Shown here: positions 15,957 through 23,844 of the stretch, one piece after another | How the letters are laid out: the number at the start of each line of letters is the position of its first letter | How positions within the stretch are numbered: position 1 is the stretch's first letter | Assembly (NCBI GenBank): GCA_050789255.1 | Contig: JBOZRQ010000018.1 | Location: 1 to 64,000 of the forward strand | Length of the DNA stretch: 64,000 bases | Reading direction: 5' to 3' | From: JBOZRQ01 sp050789255 | GTDB taxonomy: Bacteria; Bacillota; Sulfobacillia; Symbiobacteriales; Symbiobacteriaceae | The notes under the pieces: model-generated | What the model was told of the DNA's origin: nothing | Seen by the model: only the letters and a program-made list of their open reading frames with translations | Database searches by the model: none | Translations under genes and position numbers: made by a program

Positions 15957-16847
15957 ATGGCGATTCATACCTGGGGCATTATCGGCACCGGCCGCATGGG
16001 CCGTGGCATCGCTGAACTGGTGGCTTCCAAGGGCTTTGAGGTGATCATGGTCGGCCGCACTCAGGCGGAGCTGGAGAGTGCACAGCGATACCTGGACGTT
16101 GCCCTCCAGAAGGAGATCGAGCGCTGGGCGATCACCGAGGCCGAGAAGCGGGTGATCCTCGGGCGCATCCGTTTTACGAGCGACATTACGCAGCTGGCCA
16201 AGGCTGACTTCGTCATTGTGGCAATGGTCGCTGAGATCGAGGAAGACAAGCAGGTCTTCCGCACGCTCGACCAGATTTGCGGCAAGGACGTCATCTTAGC
16301 CTCCAACACCTCCACCCTCTCCATTACGGAGATGGCGGCAGCGACCTATCGCCCGGAGAAGGTGATCGGCTGCCACTTCCTCAGCCCGATGACCCGCACC
16401 CGGGTCGTGGAGGTCGTGCGCGGCCTGAAGACCTCCGACGCCACCGTGCAGTCCGTCAAGGCGCTCATGGAGCAGCTGGACCGCACGGGCGTCGAGGTCT
16501 TCGAGTCGACGGGCTTCGTGACCACCCGCCTGATCGTGCCACTGATCAACGAAGCCTGCGCCACCCTCATGGAAGGCGTCGCCTCGGCAGAGGATATCGA
16601 CACGGCGATGCGCCTGGGCTTTGAAATGGCCCGCGGTCCGCTCGAGATCGCCGACCGCATCGGCCTTGACACCGTGCTGGTCATGTGCGAGCGCATGTGG
16701 CGTGAGTATGGCGACATGAAGTACCGGCCCGCGCCGATCCTGCGGAAGCTGGTCCGCGCCGGCCACCTCGGCGTGGAGACGGGCGAGGGCTTCTTCAAGT
16801 ACGACGCCGACGGCGATCGCGTCAAGGACGGAGGGACGGTCCGATGA
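15957..16847 (+). CDS. 3-hydroxyacyl-CoA (3-hydroxybutyryl-CoA) dehydrogenase homologue
   Basis: 296 residues from ATG 15957 (GTG 15951 possible). The NAD fold starts IIGTGRMGRGIAELVASKGF, and SNTSTLSI plus CHFLSPMTRTRVVEVVRG hold the catalytic Ser, His and Glu. The classical HFFNP is HFLSP here. The region FVTTRLIVPLINEA has Thr where the family normally has the active-site Asn (FVxNR). It would oxidise or reduce 3-hydroxyacyl-CoA with NAD(P)H, perhaps on an unusual substrate. It overlaps the acetate kinase gene by ATGA, so the two are co-translated. Confidence 0.8.
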   Translation: MAIHTWGIIGTGRMGRGIAELVASKGFEVIMVGRTQAELESAQRYLDVALQKEIERWAITEAEKRVILGRIRFTSDITQLAKADFVIVAMVAEIEEDKQVFRTLDQICGKDVILASNTSTLSITEMAAATYRPEKVIGCHFLSPMTRTRVVEVVRGLKTSDATVQSVKALMEQLDRTGVEVFESTGFVTTRLIVPLINEACATLMEGVASAEDIDTAMRLGFEMARGPLEIADRIGLDTVLVMCERMWREYGDMKYRPAPILRKLVRAGHLGVETGEGFFKYDADGDRVKDGGTVR

Positions 16848-18049
16848 ACATTCTCGTTCTGAACTGCGGCTCGTCGTCGGTCAAGTATCAGTTCCTTGAC
16901 ATGACCGAGGAGAAGGTCCTGGCGATCGGCAAGGTCGAGCGCATCGGCATGGACGACGCCATTTTCGAGTACAAGGCCGGGGCCGGCGAGCACGAGGTCA
17001 AGGAGATCGCCACGATCCTCGACCACACCACCGCGATCCGTAAGGTGCTGGGCGCCCTCACCCACAAGGTGCACGGCGTGATCAAGAGCCCTGCCGAAAT
17101 CGGCGCCGTCGGCCACCGCGTGGTCCACGGCGGCGAGTCCTTCAGCGCGTCTGTGCTGATCGATAACGAGGTAAAGCGGACCCTGCGGGCGCTCTTTGAT
17201 CTGGCGCCCCTGCACAACCCGCCCAACCTGACCGGCATTCTGGCCGCCGAGGCCGGACTGCCCGGCGTGCCGCAGGTGGCGGTCTTCGACACTGCTTTCC
17301 ATGCGACCATGCCGCGGACCTCCTTCCTGTACGCCCTGCCCTATGCGATGTACAAGCGTCATAAGGTAAGGCGCTATGGTTTTCACGGCACCTCCCACCG
17401 GTTTGTCTCGGAGCGCTTCGCCGCACAACTGGGTAAGCCGCTGTCGGAACTAAAGCTGATCACCTGCCACCTGGGCAACGGCTCCTCCGTCTGCGCCATC
17501 CAGAACGGCAAGTCGGTGGACACCTCCATGGGCTTCACCCCGTTGGAGGGCCTGATCATGGGCACCCGCAGCGGCGACCTGGACCCCGGCGTCATCTCCT
17601 ACATCATGTCCCGGGAGGAGATCTCCATCCAGGAGATCAACTCCATGCTCAACAAGCATTCGGGCATGCGCGGTGTGTCCGGCATCTCCGGCGATATGCG
17701 CCAGATCGAAGAGGAGATGGAGAAGGGCGACGAGCGCGCCAAGGAGACCTTCGCCATGTTTGAGTACCGCCTGCGCAAGTACATCGGCTCCTATGCGGCG
17801 GCCATGGACGGCGTGGACGGCATCGTCTTCACCGGCGGCATCGGCGAGAACTCGCGCCTGGTGCGAGAGACGATCTGCAGGAACCTGAGCTACCTGGGCG
17901 TCACCTTCAACCCGGACGGCAACAAGGCCAAGGGCGAGCGGCGGATCTCCGGCCCCGACTCAAAGGTTGAGGTCTGGGTGATCCCCACCAACGAGGAGCT
18001 CGTGATCGCCCGGGACACGCTGGAGATTGTAAAGGGCCAGACCAAGTAA
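16844..18049 (+). CDS. ackA: Acetate kinase
   Basis: 401 residues, the standard length. It interconverts acetyl phosphate plus ADP with acetate plus ATP. Motifs: VLNCGSSSVKYQF (phosphate 1), GHRVVHGGE, AVFDTAFHATMP, YGFHGTSHRFV, TCHLGNGSSVCAI, MGTRSGDLDPG and FTGGIGENS. The neighbouring gene is a hydroxyacyl-CoA dehydrogenase homologue rather than phosphotransacetylase. The start overlaps the previous stop by 4 nt, and a strong terminator follows. Confidence 0.95.
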   Translation: MNILVLNCGSSSVKYQFLDMTEEKVLAIGKVERIGMDDAIFEYKAGAGEHEVKEIATILDHTTAIRKVLGALTHKVHGVIKSPAEIGAVGHRVVHGGESFSASVLIDNEVKRTLRALFDLAPLHNPPNLTGILAAEAGLPGVPQVAVFDTAFHATMPRTSFLYALPYAMYKRHKVRRYGFHGTSHRFVSERFAAQLGKPLSELKLITCHLGNGSSVCAIQNGKSVDTSMGFTPLEGLIMGTRSGDLDPGVISYIMSREEISIQEINSMLNKHSGMRGVSGISGDMRQIEEEMEKGDERAKETFAMFEYRLRKYIGSYAAAMDGVDGIVFTGGIGENSRLVRETICRNLSYLGVTFNPDGNKAKGERRISGPDSKVEVWVIPTNEELVIARDTLEIVKGQTK

Positions 18050-18058
18050 ATGAAAGCA

Positions 18059-18093
18059 GTTGAGCCGGAGCGGTCGCTCCGGCTCAACTTTTT
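18059..18093 (+). terminator. Terminator of the hbd-like/ackA operon
   Basis: Perfect 13-bp stem GTTGAGCCGGAGC/GCTCCGGCTCAAC with a GGTC loop and TTTTT. It may also serve the convergent gene at 18092. Confidence 0.95.
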
Positions 18094-18598
18094 ACTCAAT
18101 GATTCCCTGCATGACGACCTGGGCCTCCTTGAGGGCATTCTTGGCCGCCTTCAGCCGCTCATCATCATCACAGCGAACCAGCACGAGGCAGCTGTCCGGC
18201 GAGGCCCGTTCCACCTTCTTCCCCCGGCTCAGTCGCGCTCCGATGGCCTGGTCCAACAGCCAGCCAACAATCCCTCCGCCCAGGATCCCAAGGACTCCGC
18301 CCGTGATCGGCCCCATCGGCAAGACCGAGCCGTAAACCACGCCGAGGAGTGAGAAGATGGTCGCCCCGGCGGTGGTCCCGTCCATCAAGCTGGAGCCGTC
18401 TGAGCGGTCCATGGTATCGCCAAGGAACCCGCCCCTGTGCAGCCATGCCTGCAAGGTGCCGGGCTCCCAGGGCTGCTTTTGGCTGGTGAGGTAGCTAAAC
18501 TGCAGGTCGACCGAGCCAAAGCCGGCCCGTTGCAGGCTCAGAAAGGCCCGCTTGAGATCATATGTAGAGTTCACGATGCCCACGAGCGTCTTCATCAT
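18092..18598 (-). CDS. Hypothetical protein with glycine-rich membrane segment
   Basis: 168 residues from ATG 18598 (ATG 18595 equally possible; no strong ribosome site). The N-terminal 55 residues have an alternating strand-helix pattern (LVGIVNSTYDLKRAFLSLQR) that recurs at the C terminus (DSCLVLVRCDDDERLKAAKN), like a split ferredoxin-like or GSP17M-type domain. Between them, residues about 85-125 are a Gly-rich hydrophobic hairpin (ITGGVLGILGGGIVGWLL). It resembles DUF1269/general stress 17M-like proteins. The function is unknown. Confidence 0.6.
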   Translation of the reverse strand: MMKTLVGIVNSTYDLKRAFLSLQRAGFGSVDLQFSYLTSQKQPWEPGTLQAWLHRGGFLGDTMDRSDGSSLMDGTTAGATIFSLLGVVYGSVLPMGPITGGVLGILGGGIVGWLLDQAIGARLSRGKKVERASPDSCLVLVRCDDDERLKAAKNALKEAQVVMQGIIE

Positions 18599-18659
18599 GG
18601 TTCTATGATAACGCCGGAGCCCGCGCGTCATACTACGAGCGTGGTCAGGGGGCGTTTGC

Positions 18660-19424
18660 ATGAATGGGTCGCAGAACTACCGTTTGATCAAGATGTCGTT
18701 GCACCCGCTGGGACTGCAGTACCTGAACCGCCGGAACCCTTGGGCAGCTGCCTGGTGGTCGGTCGCACTTCCGGGGCTGGGCCACTTCTATAATGGCTCG
18801 TTCTTGAAGGGCTTCATTTTGATGAGTTGGGAGATCGTAGTCAACCTCCAGAGCAACCTGAACCTGGCCATCTACCACACCTTGCTCGGCAACCCGGATC
18901 TGGCCCGGGAGGTGCTGAACATCCGCTGGGCGATCCTCTATCCCCCCGTTTACATGCTGGCGATATGGGATGCCTACCGGGTCACGGTGGAGGGGAACAA
19001 GCTGTGGGACCTGGAACGCTTGCAGCAACACCGGTACTTCGACTACCACACCATGACCTTCTACGGCCAAAACATGCTGGTCCGCCGCAACCCCTGGGTC
19101 GCCGCCTTCTGGGCCGCCGCCCTCGGGGGCGCGGGGCACTTTCACAACATGCAGCTGGTCAAGGGGATCATGCTCATGAGCTGGCATCTGGCCATCTGGC
19201 TAAACTCCGGCATGAGCAAGGCCGTCTTTTACACGTTGATCGGCCGCACGGACCTGATTGCAGAAGTGATCAACTACCAGTGGCTCCTCTTCTGGCCGAG
19301 CGTTCATATGTTCAACGTGTGGAACGCCTGGGTCGACTGCATCGGGCTAAACAACCTCTATGACGAGGCGGAGCTGCACTGGTTTCGATTGCAGCTAGGA
19401 AAACTAAAGGGGCCGCCACAATAG
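18660..19424 (+). CDS. Membrane protein with internal duplication
   Basis: 254 residues. Two copies of a unit of about 100 residues are plain: RRNPWAAAWWSVALPGLGHF at about 24 and RRNPWVAAFWAAALGGAGHF at about 140. Each is followed by KGF/IMLMSW and a second hydrophobic span, then a W-x-x-Y/V-x-x-W-D/N-A segment. The PGLGHFYNG element resembles TM2-type short membrane hairpins. Four to six membrane spans are likely. I know no function. The stop codon lies in the loop of its terminator. Confidence 0.7.
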   Translation: MNGSQNYRLIKMSLHPLGLQYLNRRNPWAAAWWSVALPGLGHFYNGSFLKGFILMSWEIVVNLQSNLNLAIYHTLLGNPDLAREVLNIRWAILYPPVYMLAIWDAYRVTVEGNKLWDLERLQQHRYFDYHTMTFYGQNMLVRRNPWVAAFWAAALGGAGHFHNMQLVKGIMLMSWHLAIWLNSGMSKAVFYTLIGRTDLIAEVINYQWLLFWPSVHMFNVWNAWVDCIGLNNLYDEAELHWFRLQLGKLKGPPQ

Positions 19425-19435
19425 ATGGCGGCCCC
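19409..19435 (+). terminator. Terminator overlapping the stop codon
   Basis: Perfect stem GGGGCCGCCA (19409-19418) / TGGCGGCCCC (19426-19435) with TAG 19422-19424 in the loop, then TCTCCTATT. It may be bidirectional for the ArsR gene. Confidence 0.75.
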
Positions 19436-19439
19436 TCTC

Positions 19440-19757
19440 CTATTCCTTCCCTTCCGCATACTCAGCGAATGCCTGCAAAGTGGTCTCCCACATGGCGCTC
19501 ACGGATTCCACGTAGGTGCGCAGTTCGCCGACACCCTGGGACGACAGGTGGTAGACGTGCTCCCGGCCCCTCTTGTCGAGCTCGACCAGCCCGGCCTCCC
19601 GGAGAACCCGGAGGTGCTTGGAGACCGCTGGCTGGCTCATTGGAATCCCCTCGCAGAGCGCAACCACGGGCTGGGGCCGACGGCCGATGCGCCGCAGCAA
19701 CTCCCGACGGGTGGGGTCCGCCAGAGCGGCGAAAGCCAGGTCCAGGCTCTGCGTCAC
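19440..19757 (-). CDS. ArsR-family transcriptional regulator
   Basis: 105 residues from GTG 19757, 5 nt after the SRPBCC stop. Winged helix with FAALADPTRRELLRRIGR, the recognition helix SQPAVSKHLRVLREAGLVEL and wing GREHVYHLS. No CVC metal-binding motif is present, so it is of the SdpR/stress type that pairs with SRPBCC proteins. It probably represses its own operon through the palindrome at 20229-20244. Confidence 0.9.
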   Translation of the reverse strand: MTQSLDLAFAALADPTRRELLRRIGRRPQPVVALCEGIPMSQPAVSKHLRVLREAGLVELDKRGREHVYHLSSQGVGELRTYVESVSAMWETTLQAFAEYAEGKE

Positions 19758-19761
19758 AGCA

Positions 19762-20226
19762 TCAACCCTGCTGGAAATTGGCAAAGAGACTGAGGAGGAA
19801 TCCCCAACCCTGGTTGTAGTGAGCGGCCTCCTGGCTCGGAACCCCAGCGGCTTCCCAGTCCTTGTGCTCCAATTCCACCAGCGTGCCCTCGGGCACAGGG
19901 ATGAACTTGACATCCACCACAGTGAAACCATTCCAGTTCGGCTGCTTCCAGGTGAAACTCACGCGGTTGGGAGCTTCAAACAGCGTAACGGTGCCGATGG
20001 TGAACTCATTCCCATCCGTGAACCGCTCGTAGAACCGCCCGCCCACATGGCACTCGAAATGGATCTCCTTGGCGCGCTCACCCCCGAACGAGAACTGCTT
20101 GAGGGGCCACCAACGGCCAAAATCGGCCGTGAAGGCGGCAAAGGTGGTCTCCACAGGGCGCCGAACCGTGATTGACTGTCGGATATTCGTGATGATCTCC
20201 TCCGTTAGCTGGATGCGTTGCTCCAA
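19762..20226 (-). CDS. SRPBCC (AHSA1-like) domain protein; start uncertain
   Basis: The frame opens at TTG 20226. The AHSA1-like fold is visible in ITVRRPVETTFAAFTADFGR, a central strand HVGGRFYERFTDGNEF, VSFTWKQPNW and a C-terminal helix YNQGWGFLLSLFANF. The family binds hydrophobic ligands and often sits beside an ArsR regulator. The TTG start is doubtful because its T is the last base of the -10 box. A GGAGGAG site (around 20194-20200) points to a start near 20184-20193, where only ATC/ACG codons occur. Confidence 0.75.
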   Translation of the reverse strand: MEQRIQLTEEIITNIRQSITVRRPVETTFAAFTADFGRWWPLKQFSFGGERAKEIHFECHVGGRFYERFTDGNEFTIGTVTLFEAPNRVSFTWKQPNWNGFTVVDVKFIPVPEGTLVELEHKDWEAAGVPSQEAAHYNQGWGFLLSLFANFQQG

Positions 20227-20253
20227 TTATAACCGATCGGTTATGAATTGCAA
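20226..20253 (-). promoter_or_regulatory. Promoter with 16-bp palindromic operator of the SRPBCC-arsR pair
   Basis: On the minus strand, TTGCAA (20253-20248), a 16-nt spacer and TATAAT (20231-20226). The spacer holds the perfect palindrome ATAACCGATCGGTTAT (20229-20244). This is the expected position for an ArsR-type repressor. Confidence 0.8.
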
Positions 20254-20258
20254 GGACC

Positions 20259-20291
20259 AAAAAAGCAGGGCGGTGCATGCACCACCCTGCT
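20259..20291 (-). terminator. Terminator of the carboxypeptidase gene
   Basis: 12-bp near-perfect hairpin at 20264-20291 around CATG, continuing on the minus strand into TTTTTT. Confidence 0.92.
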
Positions 20292-20307
20292 AACTTCTGA
20301 GCCGCTC

Positions 20308-21561
20308 TTACTTCTTCTTCGAGAACCAGCCGGAGACGGTCAGGCGGATCGAGTCCCACAGCCGCTTGAAGATGCCGCCCTGACCCACATCGTTCGCAGC
20401 GACGAGGGGTACTCGGGCGATCTCCTTGCCGTCGGCGGCGTAGACCAGTTCGCCCAGCTTGGCGCCCTTCTTGACCGGAGCCGTGACGGAAGCCTCCTGG
20501 TGGACGGTGCGGGTCAGCTTGGTCTCCAGACCGCGGGCCACCGTGAGGACCAGGGGCTGTTCGGGCTCCAGGGCCACCTCGTTGGCGGCGCCCTTCCAGA
20601 CGCGCACCGGGTCTACGGTGCCCAGGGGCGGCTTGACGGTGGTGAAGTTCTGGAAGCCCCAGTTGAGCAGGGCAGCAGCGGCCGCTTCACGACGGGCGGA
20701 CCCGTCGCTGGTGTTCACGCCGGGCACGCCCATAACGACGCCAATCAGCCGCATATCGCCGCGCTTGGCGGTGACGGTAATGTTGTAGCCGGCCTCGTCG
20801 ATAAAGCCGGTCTTCAGGCCGTCGACGCCCTCCATGGTCCAGAGCAGGCCGTTGCGGTTATCCTGCTCGATGGGCTTATGTGTCGCCTGGGACTTACCCG
20901 CCTTCTCCTCGGGGGAGAGGTTCTCCCACTGCGGGTAGGCGAAACTCTTGACCGAGTGCAGCTCGGCGAGCGACTCGGGGTGTTGCTGCAGGTAGAAGCG
21001 AGCGAAGGTGGCGAAATCGCGGGCGTTGACGCTGCTCTTCGGGCTGAGTCCCGAGGGGTCAGCAAAGTACAGCTTCAGCCCCAGGGCATCGGCCTCCTTG
21101 TTCATCTGGGCCACGAAGGCGTCCACCGTGCCGGCCATGTGCTGGGCCAGGGCGGTCGCCGCATCGTTTCCGGAAGGAACAGCAATACCGCGCATGACCT
21201 CGGCGACGGTTACCTTCTGACCGGGCGCCAGGAACATAAGCGAAGAGCCAGGAAACTTCGCAGCCCAGGCGTCGGTCGTGACGTTGACCAGGTCGGTGGG
21301 CTTCATGGTGCCCTCGGCGATCTTCTTGTAGGCAAGGTGTAGGGTCATCAGCTTGGTCATGGAGGCAGGCGGAATCGGCTCGGTCGGGTTCTTTTCATAC
21401 AGGACTTGTCCGGTGGCAAAATCGATCAGCACCGCAGACTTGCCTTCGATCTCGAGCGGCGGCGCGGCCGCAGCGGAACCGGGGAGCACGGAGAGCGTAA
21501 GCAGGCAGAGCATAAGCGTAAACAGAGCGACATACCGTAGTTTCTTCACGTGGGAGCGCAC
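20308..21561 (-). CDS. D-alanyl-D-alanine carboxypeptidase (DacA/PBP5 type)
   Basis: 417 residues from GTG 21561 (AGGAGG 7 nt upstream). A Sec signal peptide ends near GSAAAA. The penicillin-binding catalytic triad of motifs is complete: SMTK, SGN and KTG (in VDGLKTGFIDEAG). The C-terminal PBP5-like domain and an amphipathic basic tail (SGWFSKKK) would hold it at the outer face of the membrane. It trims the stem peptide of peptidoglycan. In Bacillus, dacA-, dacB- and dacF-like paralogues exist; which one this is cannot be told here. Confidence 0.92.
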   Translation of the reverse strand: MRSHVKKLRYVALFTLMLCLLTLSVLPGSAAAAPPLEIEGKSAVLIDFATGQVLYEKNPTEPIPPASMTKLMTLHLAYKKIAEGTMKPTDLVNVTTDAWAAKFPGSSLMFLAPGQKVTVAEVMRGIAVPSGNDAATALAQHMAGTVDAFVAQMNKEADALGLKLYFADPSGLSPKSSVNARDFATFARFYLQQHPESLAELHSVKSFAYPQWENLSPEEKAGKSQATHKPIEQDNRNGLLWTMEGVDGLKTGFIDEAGYNITVTAKRGDMRLIGVVMGVPGVNTSDGSARREAAAAALLNWGFQNFTTVKPPLGTVDPVRVWKGAANEVALEPEQPLVLTVARGLETKLTRTVHQEASVTAPVKKGAKLGELVYAADGKEIARVPLVAANDVGQGGIFKRLWDSIRLTVSGWFSKKK

Positions 21562-21579
21562 GTTCCGACCTCCTATTGT

Positions 21580-22233
21580 TTATGTGGGCGGAGTTTGATT
21601 AACGTAGTCGGGCAGGGTACGCAGAATTCCGGGGCCCAGGGTCGAGATGGCCGCGGCGATCACCTCACGGTCGACGCCGAGCTCTAGCAGACGCCGGCGC
21701 AGGGCAGCGCCGGCCTGGGTCATGGCCTCCACCACGGACTGATGGACCGCCATTGCTTTGGACTCCTCGCCGCGCAGAACGGTTCCGAGCCCATCCAGCA
21801 AACCGCCCAGAAGTTCGGCCTCGCGCTCGTCCACCCGATCGATCACCACGACGGCAGTGGCGCCGCGCTCCAGCTCGGTGGGGTGGCCGATGATTTTGAC
21901 CGCGGCGATGCGCTGGCGGGGAAACTGGGCCGACAGGTCGGAGGTCGGCAGGTCGAGCGCCAGGTTGGCCAGAATCGCTCCGGGCTCCAGGTGTGGCACG
22001 GCGTCGTGAATCACATGCGGCACCGCAGAGGCGGGCACCGCTAGAAAGACTACCCGGCACCCGCGCACGGCGCTGATCTGGTCGGAGGCCAGGCCGCCCA
22101 CCTCGTCGGCCAGCGCGGCCGCCGAGGATTTCCGGGTACCGATGATCACCTTGCGGCACGCGCCCGGCAGCCGGTTTGCCAAAACCGCCGCAACGCGATC
22201 CACGCCGATGATCGCCACCTTACATGCTACCAC
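21580..22233 (-). CDS. ProC/ComER-like NAD(P)-binding protein, degenerate cofactor motif
   Basis: 217 residues from GTG 22233 with GGGAGGCG 5 nt upstream. The fold resembles pyrroline-5-carboxylate reductase: an N-terminal Rossmann unit (VAIIGVDRVAAVLANRL), VVFLAVPASAVPHVI, then a helical domain ending TLGPGILRTLPDY. The dinucleotide motif lacks the usual GxGxxG, and the region that is normally GNPPxxxG/Q is rewritten. It may therefore bind a different cofactor or none. ComER of Bacillus is a comparable homologue. It lies behind phnC but with 90 bp between. Confidence 0.6.
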   Translation of the reverse strand: MVACKVAIIGVDRVAAVLANRLPGACRKVIIGTRKSSAAALADEVGGLASDQISAVRGCRVVFLAVPASAVPHVIHDAVPHLEPGAILANLALDLPTSDLSAQFPRQRIAAVKIIGHPTELERGATAVVVIDRVDEREAELLGGLLDGLGTVLRGEESKAMAVHQSVVEAMTQAGAALRRRLLELGVDREVIAAAISTLGPGILRTLPDYVNQTPPT

Positions 22234-22325
22234 ATGAACGCCTCCCTTGACCGCACCTGGAGAAAAATGAAAGGATGAGCCACTGTTTAGTGTGCCCATC
22301 CCGCGGCCCGTGCAGTCGCAAAAGG

Positions 22326-23060
22326 TCATTGATAGATCGACCGCAGCACGTCATCGGTGACGCCTGACATTGGCCCGTCGAAAACCACGCGGCCGCGGCT
22401 GACTGCGACCGCACGCTGGCAGTATTCCTTGGCCAGCGTTACATCGTGAAGGCTAAGGACGGTGGTGAGCCCCTGTTCCCGGGACAGCTCGGTAATCAGC
22501 TGCATGATGCTGCGGGCGGTGACGGGGTCCAAGCTGGCGACGGGTTCGTCCCCCAGGAGAACCTGCGGGCGCTGCATCATCGCCCGGGCGATCGCCACCC
22601 GCTGGCGCTGTCCGCCCGAGAGCTCCCGGGCCAGCGAGCGATCCATGGCGCCCAGGCCGACCCGGTCCAACAGGCGCCGAGCCTCGGCGAGGTCGCCTGG
22701 CTGCCACAACTTAAGCACGTTGCGCCAGAAGGGGTAGGCGCCGAAACGCCCGCTGATCACGTTGGTTCCGACCGCGAGCCGGTCGATCAGGTGGAACTCC
22801 TGAAAGATCATGGCCACCTTGCGCCGGGCGAGCTGAAGGGCGCCGCCCTCCAGCCCGGTGATCGCCTCTCCGTCAACGGTGATCCGGCCGGCGTCGGGCC
22901 TGACCAGGCCGTTGATGGTGCGCAGCAGGGTCGATTTGCCGGCGCCGCTGGGCCCCAGCAGGGCCACAAGCTCGCCGCGCTCGATGCGCAGGCTGGCGCC
23001 CTGCAGGGCCGGGGGGTCGCCGGGGCGATAGGTTTTGCTGACGTTCTCCAGGACCAGCAT
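22326..23060 (-). CDS. phnC: Phosphonate/phosphite ABC transporter ATP-binding protein
   Basis: 244 residues. Walker A is LLGPSGAGKST, the Q-loop is FQEFHLIDRL, the signature LSGGQRQRVAIARAM, Walker B VLLGDEP and switch His SLHDV. The Q-loop region and the length match PhnC. AGGTGA precedes ATG 23060, 1 bp after the permease stop. It powers import with PhnE and PhnD. No C-P lyase genes are present here, so it may serve phosphonate, phosphite or phosphate-ester uptake only. Confidence 0.9.
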   Translation of the reverse strand: MLVLENVSKTYRPGDPPALQGASLRIERGELVALLGPSGAGKSTLLRTINGLVRPDAGRITVDGEAITGLEGGALQLARRKVAMIFQEFHLIDRLAVGTNVISGRFGAYPFWRNVLKLWQPGDLAEARRLLDRVGLGAMDRSLARELSGGQRQRVAIARAMMQRPQVLLGDEPVASLDPVTARSIMQLITELSREQGLTTVLSLHDVTLAKEYCQRAVAVSRGRVVFDGPMSGVTDDVLRSIYQ

Positions 23061-23061
23061 G

Positions 23062-23820
23062 CTAGCTCACCTGCTTTCGGACGAGGGCGCCCAGGCCGTC
23101 GGCGAGGATCACCAGCGCCAGGATGCCCAGGATGTCCACCGACATGGCGTTGTAGAGGTACAGCGACCGGTGGTGCATCAAGAGTGTGCCGATGCCGCCG
23201 GCGTTGACGATGCCCAGCAGCGTCGCCGTGCGGATGTTGCACTCGAAGCGGAAGAAGCTGTGGCTCAGGATGGACGGCATGGCCCAGGGCAGGATGCCGT
23301 ACCACACGGCCGTGGCGCGCCCGGTGCCGGTGGAGAGCATCGCCTCCTGCGGCCCGACGGGCGCATCCTCATAGACCTCTCCGATCAGCTTGGTCAGGAT
23401 GCCCACGTTGTGGGCGGTCAGCGCCAAAACGCCCGCCCCGTTGCCAAAGTCCAGGAGCAATACGAAGATCAGGGCCCAGATGATTTCGGGAATGGAACGG
23501 AGAAAGGCCATAAGGGCCCGGACACCATGCCCCAGCCAGGGCGCCCCGATGTTGCGTGCTGTGATGAAGCTGAGCGGGAAGGCCAGCAGAAAGGCGAAGA
23601 AGGTGCCCAGAAAGGCGATGGCCACCGTTTCGGCCATGCCCCAGAGCACCTTGTTCAGTACACGCCAGTCCGGCGGGAACATCCCCCGGATGAACTCCCA
23701 GGCGTGCTCCGGGGTCAGGTTCTCCAGGTTGAACCCGGTGATCCAGACCGAAGCCACCACAGCGACAGCCAGGAGCGACCACAGGGCGGGGCCCCGGGTC
23801 CGGTCGTTCAGACGCTTCAC
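23062..23820 (-). CDS. phnE: Phosphonate/phosphite ABC transporter permease
   Basis: 252 residues from GTG 23820, preferred over GTG 23829, which lies in the ribosome site itself. Six hydrophobic spans; the binding-protein-dependent permease signature region reads ATLLGIVNAGGIGTLL, with RSIPEIIWALIFVLLL before it, typical of PhnE. It lies between phnD (24 nt upstream) and phnC. Confidence 0.9.
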   Translation of the reverse strand: MKRLNDRTRGPALWSLLAVAVVASVWITGFNLENLTPEHAWEFIRGMFPPDWRVLNKVLWGMAETVAIAFLGTFFAFLLAFPLSFITARNIGAPWLGHGVRALMAFLRSIPEIIWALIFVLLLDFGNGAGVLALTAHNVGILTKLIGEVYEDAPVGPQEAMLSTGTGRATAVWYGILPWAMPSILSHSFFRFECNIRTATLLGIVNAGGIGTLLMHHRSLYLYNAMSVDILGILALVILADGLGALVRKQVS

Positions 23821-23844
23821 GGGGCCCACCTCCCTCTCTGGTTG

